DNA of 64,000 nt from Solanum dulcamara (Eukaryota > Streptophyta > Magnoliopsida > Solanales > Solanaceae): assembly GCF_947179165.1 (NCBI RefSeq), contig NC_077242.1, positions 32,175,097 through 32,239,096 on the forward strand, read 5' to 3'. The position numbers and the translations under genes are program-made. Position 1 is the first letter of the stretch; every line of letters begins with the position of its first letter. The notes under the pieces were generated by a model, which was given only the letters and a program-made list of their open reading frames with translations, did not search any database and was not told the origin of the DNA. Shown in pieces: positions 58,637-64,000 of the stretch.

Positions 58637-60039
58637 CAGGTTATTATGATCAGTACACTCTGTTGGAATGCAAGGAGTATTGATACTCAAGGAGCCTTAT
58701 ACAGACTACAAAGGTTAAAAGACTACCACAAGCTCTCTATGATTGCAGTGCTGGAACCTTTCTCCAACAAATCTCAACTCCACTTCTACATAATTCATTT
58801 AGGTATGGATAATGCCATGTCCAATCCCAACAACAAAATATGGCTATTTTGGAACAAAGATTGTGTGTGCAATCTTGTGGATCAGGATGAAGAGCAGCTT
58901 CCTGTAAGATCAGCCATGCAGCTTGGCCTAAACAATATCTCATTACCTTTGTATATGCCAAATGCAAAGACTACATGAGAAGAGAACTATGGGACAAGAT
59001 GCTTCAATTCTCTGATAGGGAAGAACCTTGGTGCACCATTGGAGACTTCAATGTAATTACTCATGTTGAAGAGAAGATGGGGGGTCAACCTTACAACATG
59101 AACAAGAGTTTTGAGTTCATTAGTGTCATAGAAGCTTGTGGACTCACTGATCTTGGTTTTCATGGACAACAATTCACATGGTGCAACAAGAGAGATGCAG
59201 ATGCCAGAATATGGAAGAGACTTGACAAGGCCATGGTCAATGATGCTTGGTTGGAGGTCATGCCAGTGAGCACTCTTAATCACCTAGCCTCTACAGGTTC
59301 TGATCACTATCCTCTCCTGCTGGAATGTACTGAAAGACAAAGTCATGCTATCAAATATTTCAAGTTCTTACACTGTTGGGTTGATAATGAAAACTTCCTT
59401 GATACTGTAAGATCTTGCTGGGAAAGACCTGTGGATGGAAATCCAATGAGGATCTTCCATCAAAAACTGAAAAGAGTGTCTAATACCCTTAGCCACTGGT
59501 CTAGAAATCAATATGGAGATATATTTGCTTCAGTCAAACAGTTTGAGGAACAGGTGATACAAGATGAAGAGAATATCATCAATGACAATTCTGAGGATAA
59601 CAGAGCCAAGCTAAATCAGATAAATGCCCAGTACATCAGGTATTTGAAGATAGAGCAGTCCATCTTGAAACAGAAAACTCAATTGCACTGGTTTAAAGAT
59701 GGAGATGCCAATACCAATTACTTCCATGCCATCATCAGAGGGAGAAGAAGAAGGCTGTTCATCCATCAGATCAGTGATGAACAAGGAAACTCTATCCAGG
59801 GTGATGACAATATTGCAAGTGCAGCTTGTACACACTTTGAGAAACTCTTTACTGTTGAGGAGAAACATATCAATGAAGATGTGATTAAATGCATCCCAAA
59901 GATAGTTACTGATCAGCAGAATGAATTACTACATTCCATACCTACAAAGGAAGAGTTAAAGGAGGTAGTATTCTCTATGAGTCCTACTTCAGCTGCAGGG
60001 CCAGATGGCATGAGTGGCAAGTTCTTTCACTCATGCTAG
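58637..60039 (+). pseudogene. LINE-2 endonuclease and linker
   Basis: The first frame (58646-58978) opens MISTLCWNARSI with IAVLEPFS. A shift near 58940 joins it to a 354-codon frame (58975-60039). Endonuclease blocks in order are FVYAKCKDYMRRELW, CTIGDFNVI, LGFHGQQFTWCNKR, RIWKRLDKAM and SDHYPLLL. They hold the expected Asn, Glu, Asp, Asn, Asp and His residues. A coiled, charged linker with TQLHWFKDGDANTNYFH follows. The frame ends in a TAG (60037-60039) where tryptophan is normal (HSCW). One frameshift and one stop are the only breaks in 1.4 kb. Confidence 0.88.
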
Positions 60040-61160
60040 GATATCATTTGTGATGATTTGCTGAAGCTAGTGCTACACTTCTTCAATGGTGACTGTATTC
60101 CCAAATACATATCACATGCTTGTTTGGTTCTACTCCCTAAAACTGAACACCCAAACAAACTATCAGAGTACAGGCCCATCTCCCTCAGCAATTTCACTAG
60201 CAAGATCATATCCAAACTACTTTGTCTCAGACTTGCTCCCATTCTACCTCAGCTCATTTCAGACAACCAGTCAGGATTTGTTAAAGGTAGGAGCATATCA
60301 GAGAATATAATGCTGGCTCAGGAAATTATTCACAACATTAAGAGGCCCAATGTAGGGGACAATGTAGTGATCAAGTTGGATATGGCTAAGGCATATGACA
60401 GGGTCTCTTGGTCCTTCACTTGTATGGTCATGAGAAGGATGGGATTTGGAGAAATCTTTATTGATATGGTGTGGAGGGTCATGTCCAACAACTGGTACTC
60501 AGTCATCATCAATGGGGTAAGGCATGGCTTTTTTCATTCCATAAGAGGTCTCAAGCAAGGAGACCCTTTGTCACCTGCATTATTCATTATAGGAGCTAAT
60601 GTTTTATCCAGGATGCTGAATAATCTTCACCAACATTACCTATATACTGGATTCCATATAGAATGAAAAGGCCCCCAAGTGAACCACTTGAGCTTTGCAG
60701 ATGATGTGATCATCTTCACAGCTACCAACAACTTTTCCATGAATCTTATTACCAAGACTTTGAAGGCTTATGAAACTACTTCAGGACAGCTAATCAACAA
60801 GGACAAGAGCCAGTTCATGCTTCCTCTTAATACCAATCTAGATGTTATTAAAAGGATAGGTAGTATCACAGGCTTTAAGTGTACACATGGTCCCATTACT
60901 TACCTGGGCTATCCACTCTACATTGGAAGGTAGAGAATCATTTACTATACAAGTATGGTGTCCAAAGTTCTAAGCAAAATCAGAGGATGGCAGACTAAAG
61001 TGTTGAGCTATGGAGGCAAAGCAACATTGGTGAAATCAGTGCTGCAATCACTACCAATCCACTTGTTGTCTGCAATCAGACCTACTGCTACCACTATGAA
61101 TCAGATCAGAGGCCTCATAGCTGACTTTTTTTGGGGTGGGACAAGGAGAAGAAGCAAACC
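60040..61160 (+). pseudogene. LINE-2 reverse transcriptase
   Basis: The 202-codon frame at 60058-60666 carries LSEYRPISLSNFTSKIISK, DNQSGFVKGRSISENIML, VVIKLDMAKAYDRVSW and IRGLKQGDPLSPALFII. A TGA at 60664-60666 is followed by VNHLSFADDVIIF with both catalytic aspartates (60700-60705). Then come ISYLGYPLYIGR-type sequence and a stop at 60931. The thumb frame at 60955-61203 reads KIRGWQTKVLSYGGKATLV and ADFFWGGTR. In active L1 copies a zinc-binding domain follows, but here the sequence changes character at about 61160. Confidence 0.88.
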
Positions 61161-63741
61161 ATCCTGCAGATACCTTATCAAAATGCAGCCACAGGTTCAA
61201 TGATACACAACACTTCTACAACCTCCAGCAGCTACCACAGGAAACAAAGGGCTACATCAAGATGGACAAGCTAGGAGTGGCAAGTTTCAGAAGGAAAACT
61301 CTGAAAAGAATCAAACTATCCTCTTGACTGATCTCATTCCCAATGTGTAATAGACTATTTACCTGTATTTTGTTTTACTTCTTCTTATTCCACCTAGTTA
61401 TTTCCTATTGTAAGGGGAGAGTCTCCCTTGTTTATTGCTTCAGTAGAAATAATAACACAATGCTAGAAGTAAAAGATAGAGTAGGAGTGCCCTCTTGTGT
61501 GGAAGCCTTGTGCAGGTACTCTACACATCTGCACCCTCCAAGAACAAGAACTTCCACCTATCACAATACTCAAGAGCATACAGAAACAACAACCCAGACC
61601 AGCAACACAACATCATACACATGGATCCACATTCAACAGCCATAAAAAAGGAAGCTTAAGTTCCAATCCTGTTTACTGTTGGGTGTCTCATTGTTCAGGT
61701 ATCATGCAACTTTGAGCCATGTGGTGGTGTTGCAGCAGCTGGGCCTAGAATTCATGCAACACCTACTATCTACATACATACAACAACTCCACAACAACAC
61801 ATGGAGCAACTACAGTACAACAACAGCAGGTGGAGGCTCATTCAACTCTAGGAGTTCCCTTCTTGTTGGTTTTAATTTTGCAGGAACAATGTTTAAGGAC
61901 CAACAACCCACCATAGACCTGCATCAACTCAACAACATCAATTGCAAAAGCTCCATTACATCAGCAGAAGTGAATGCCACTAATCATCATCATCAGCAAC
62001 CTAACAACAATAGCAGAAGCCAGAGGCAACCACCAACACTCAACAAATACATCATGCAACACCAAAAGAACTCCAAATTGGGCAAGATTACAGCAAATAC
62101 ACCTCCTGTAGAGCCCAAGAAGTTTCAACTCAAATGGATAAGTAGAGATGTTAGTCGAGCGACTTTGAAAAAGTTGGCCGACTTAAGTCTCATGATGGAG
62201 AAAGTCTCAATTTGGAACTTCCAACTTGTGGAAAAGGCCTCCAAAAGTTGCAAGACAACAGAAAATACAGTAATTGTAAATCCCAAGAAGTTTCAACTCC
62301 AACGAACAATCGAATACGTTAGTCAAGCGACCTTGAAAAAGTTAGCCGATTTAAGGTTTGTGCATGTTTGTTTTTGGTCTTGCTGGCTTGGCTCACTAGA
62401 ACATAAAGCAACATCAACACATACCTGCAACAGATGGGCTACAGCAGCAGCAATAACAATACTATATTTTTGTTCCCTGTTGTGTGTCTCTTTGTGCAGG
62501 TACAACTGCTTCAACACCAGTAAGAACATGAGGAGCTACAGTCTCAACAATTGGTCCATCCACAGCAACTATACCTTAACCACAGCAACTTGGGGATTTC
62601 CATTTCTGTTTGTGCCTATTGGTTTTTTGTTTGGTTAGCTTGGTTTTATGCATTTGCAGGTAGCTGGAGATACATTAAATCAAGTAACATTTATGGATAC
62701 AAGACACAATACACAATACCTCCAACAACATGCAGCACCCAATGAGATTGCAGACTTGCAGGAATCAGCAGAATTACAACTCTTAATGGGGCTCTCTATT
62801 GCAGGATACCTCCTACAATGCATGCAAGTAATAAAGAAACCAACTAGAGCTCCATTACAAACTGTCTTCTGCTGGCTACTACAATCACAACAACACTGGA
62901 GTACAACAACCTGGAAGCCCTCAAGATCATGCACACTGCTACTGCAAGCTGCTACTTACTTGCTGAGATGCAATCTAGGGACACAAAATGCAGCCAAGCA
63001 CTTGGATATCCCAGCTGCATCTCCAATATTGTGGATGCACTGCTTCAGCATTTGTACCTCATTAGTTTTTTATTGCAGTTGGATCTCCAAGCAGCAGTTC
63101 AGCCACAGCTGCACCACTTACATCCGCTACATACAGCAATTCAGGACCATATCATCCTCAACAATAACTCCAAAGATGCTGACTGATACAGCTCCAAAGC
63201 TGCTGACTGTTACACTTCTTTCTATTTTTCATCCTTCATAGCTGCTATAATCATGATCTTGAAGTTGATGCATCCTTCCATCTGGACTCACTTGGTACGA
63301 CAAGATGAGAAAGGGCAAAGATGAAAAGAGCTTCTTCACCCCATGCGAGATAGAAGGTTCATATACTTGTTCTTCTTCAATTTAGCTATGTATGGTACGT
63401 AGCATAGTTGAATAGGACTAGTGTAGGTTACTTTCTTGTCTTCTCATGGAAGGGGAGAGTCTCCCTCATTTATGCTTTCTTAGTCGACTTATATCGGGAG
63501 GAGTCCTCTCATAGGTTTACTACTTTCTAGTTATAGATAGTTCCTTTTGCTACGGGGATGAGTTAGCCGACCTTAATAGGTTAGCCGACTTATGAACCAA
63601 CATAGGATCGGAGGTAAGGTTTATGTCCCCCTCCTTGAATTTTTCTGTTTTATTTTTATGTTAAGGCTTGGAGGTGATGCTCAACCCCTGACTGTGCACG
63701 AGAGGTGGGAGCCTCGTGTAGGGTCTGTTCCCATAAAAAAA
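61160..63741 (+). other. Non-L1 3' region of LINE-2
   Basis: After WGWDKEKK the text no longer follows L1 ORF2: no GGLG motif, no zf-RVT. Instead there are 2 kb of C/A-rich DNA with many CAACA, GCAGC and TTTGCAGG words. Two related blocks around GGGGAGAGTCTCCC lie at about 61411 and 63449, and a 168-bp-spaced repeat lies at 62112-62360. The final 450 bp end in a G-rich tail motif (GTGCACGAGAGGTGGGAGCC) and the A tail. It may be a captured or recombined segment or a family-specific 3' UTR. Confidence 0.6.
61679..62638 (+). CDS. 319-codon open frame of unknown function in LINE-2
   Basis: The frame is open for 319 codons, the second longest in the window. It is rich in Asn, Gln, Ser, Thr and His (for example TNHHHQQPNNNSRSQRQ). 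It contains two related 56-residue units starting PKKFQLK (residue 146) and PKKFQLQ (residue 202), each ending VSRATLKKLADL or VSQATLKKLADL. The C-terminus has hydrophobic stretches. I recognise no family. The conserved unit may be real coding sequence, or the openness may follow from the low-G, C/A-rich composition, which avoids stops. I see no promoter or codon evidence that it is expressed. The internal ATG choice is only the first in frame. Confidence 0.3.
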   Translation: MGVSLFRYHATLSHVVVLQQLGLEFMQHLLSTYIQQLHNNTWSNYSTTTAGGGSFNSRSSLLVGFNFAGTMFKDQQPTIDLHQLNNINCKSSITSAEVNATNHHHQQPNNNSRSQRQPPTLNKYIMQHQKNSKLGKITANTPPVEPKKFQLKWISRDVSRATLKKLADLSLMMEKVSIWNFQLVEKASKSCKTTENTVIVNPKKFQLQRTIEYVSQATLKKLADLRFVHVCFWSCWLGSLEHKATSTHTCNRWATAAAITILYFCSLLCVSLCRYNCFNTSKNMRSYSLNNWSIHSNYTLTTATWGFPFLFVPIGFLFG

Positions 63742-63752
63742 AACTCATAACT
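63735..63752. repeat. LINE-2 A tail and right target duplication
   Basis: A9 follows CCCAT, then AACTCATAACT overlaps the last A residues. It matches 58566-58576. Confidence 0.85.
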
Positions 63753-64000
63753 GGGGATTCAATTAAAATCCATACTCACCCTATCTAAAATTGGGTTTCA
63801 CATCAACACATAATTATTTTTCATTAATATAAAAATTTTCATCAATTATCCAATTGTCTTTACATTTCTTTTTTTAAGCTCTTATTCCTAATTAGGATAT
63901 CAGGGACTCGAACTTGAAATGACCTTACAAGTTCGTATTTTTTAATTTGTGTTATTATCATGGTAGTGGGGGTAAGAATAGCAGAAAAAGTTATTTTCAT
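63753..64000. other. AT-rich DNA to the window end
   Basis: No gene or repeat is recognised. GGGACTCGAACTTGAAATGA at 63903 is a common host-like intergenic word. Confidence 0.5.

Larger units (their letters stand above)
58577..63741 (+). mobile_element. LINE-2: 5'-truncated L1-type element with unusual 3' part
   Basis: The element is delimited by an 11-bp target duplication and a short A tail (63735-63743). It begins inside the ORF1-ORF2 boundary, as usual for 5'-truncated LINEs. It carries endonuclease and reverse transcriptase with few lesions and then, from about 61160, 2.6 kb that no longer looks like L1 ORF2. It is younger than LINE-1 judging by its longer frames. Confidence 0.85.

Noticed and set aside
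62648..63241. A 197-codon plus frame with many Cys and Leu residues
   Set aside because: The DNA is C/A-rich with few stops in any frame, and no repeat unit or motif supports translation. It overlaps the end zone of LINE-2.
1..64000. Search for a new defence, toxin or biosynthetic system
   Set aside because: All conserved protein motifs found belong to Ty3/gypsy or L1-type elements. No operon-like or clustered host genes exist in the window.

Overview
The window is repeat-rich plant nuclear DNA with no convincing host gene. It looks like heterochromatic or intergenic DNA of a eudicot, and the style of the LTR elements suggests Solanaceae (inference only). Almost every coding trace belongs to a retrotransposon: Ty3/gypsy chromoviruses with a Met-tRNA-type primer binding site and a chromodomain, or LINEs of the plant L1 type. 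All carry stops and frameshifts. I call the elements E1-E6, LINE-1 and LINE-2.

Positions 1-43080 form one nest of insertions. The oldest layer is a degenerate GACCCGA-type minisatellite (950-1790 and 42805-43080). LTR element E1 (minus strand, 1791-42804) splits it. E1's 3' LTR is itself split into 1791-3469 and 26500-26872; together these are about 2052 bp against 2043 bp for its other LTR at 40762-42804. The insert in that LTR is E2 (plus, 3470-26499). The 5' LTR of E2 contains LINE-1 (minus, 4411-8411). Its 3' LTR was hit by chromovirus E3 (minus, up to 26361). E3 in turn holds a solo LTR (21785-24057) in its leader and element E4 (minus, 12511-15180) in its 3' LTR. A deletion joins E2 RNase H to E4 gag at 12510/12511. 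A second chromovirus, E5 (plus, 31744-40738), sits in the E1 interior and is the best preserved LTR element.

Positions 43081-46886 are AT-rich with small tandem duplications, a microsatellite and two MITE-like elements. A 250-bp segment at 1-250 recurs at 43518-44050 in the same orientation, so it brackets the whole nest. The second copy holds a Stowaway-like MITE that the first lacks.

Positions 46887-58371 are E6, a complete but decayed plus-strand chromovirus with LTRs of 3.1-3.3 kb. Positions 58577-63741 are LINE-2, a 5'-truncated L1-type element with a clear target-site duplication. Its 3' third does not look like L1 and contains a 319-codon open frame.

I found no CRISPR array, rRNA, tRNA gene, operon or new defence-like system. 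The points most worth a second look are the nest itself, the chimeric 3' part of LINE-2, and the short palindromic or B-box-like word arrays in the LTRs.
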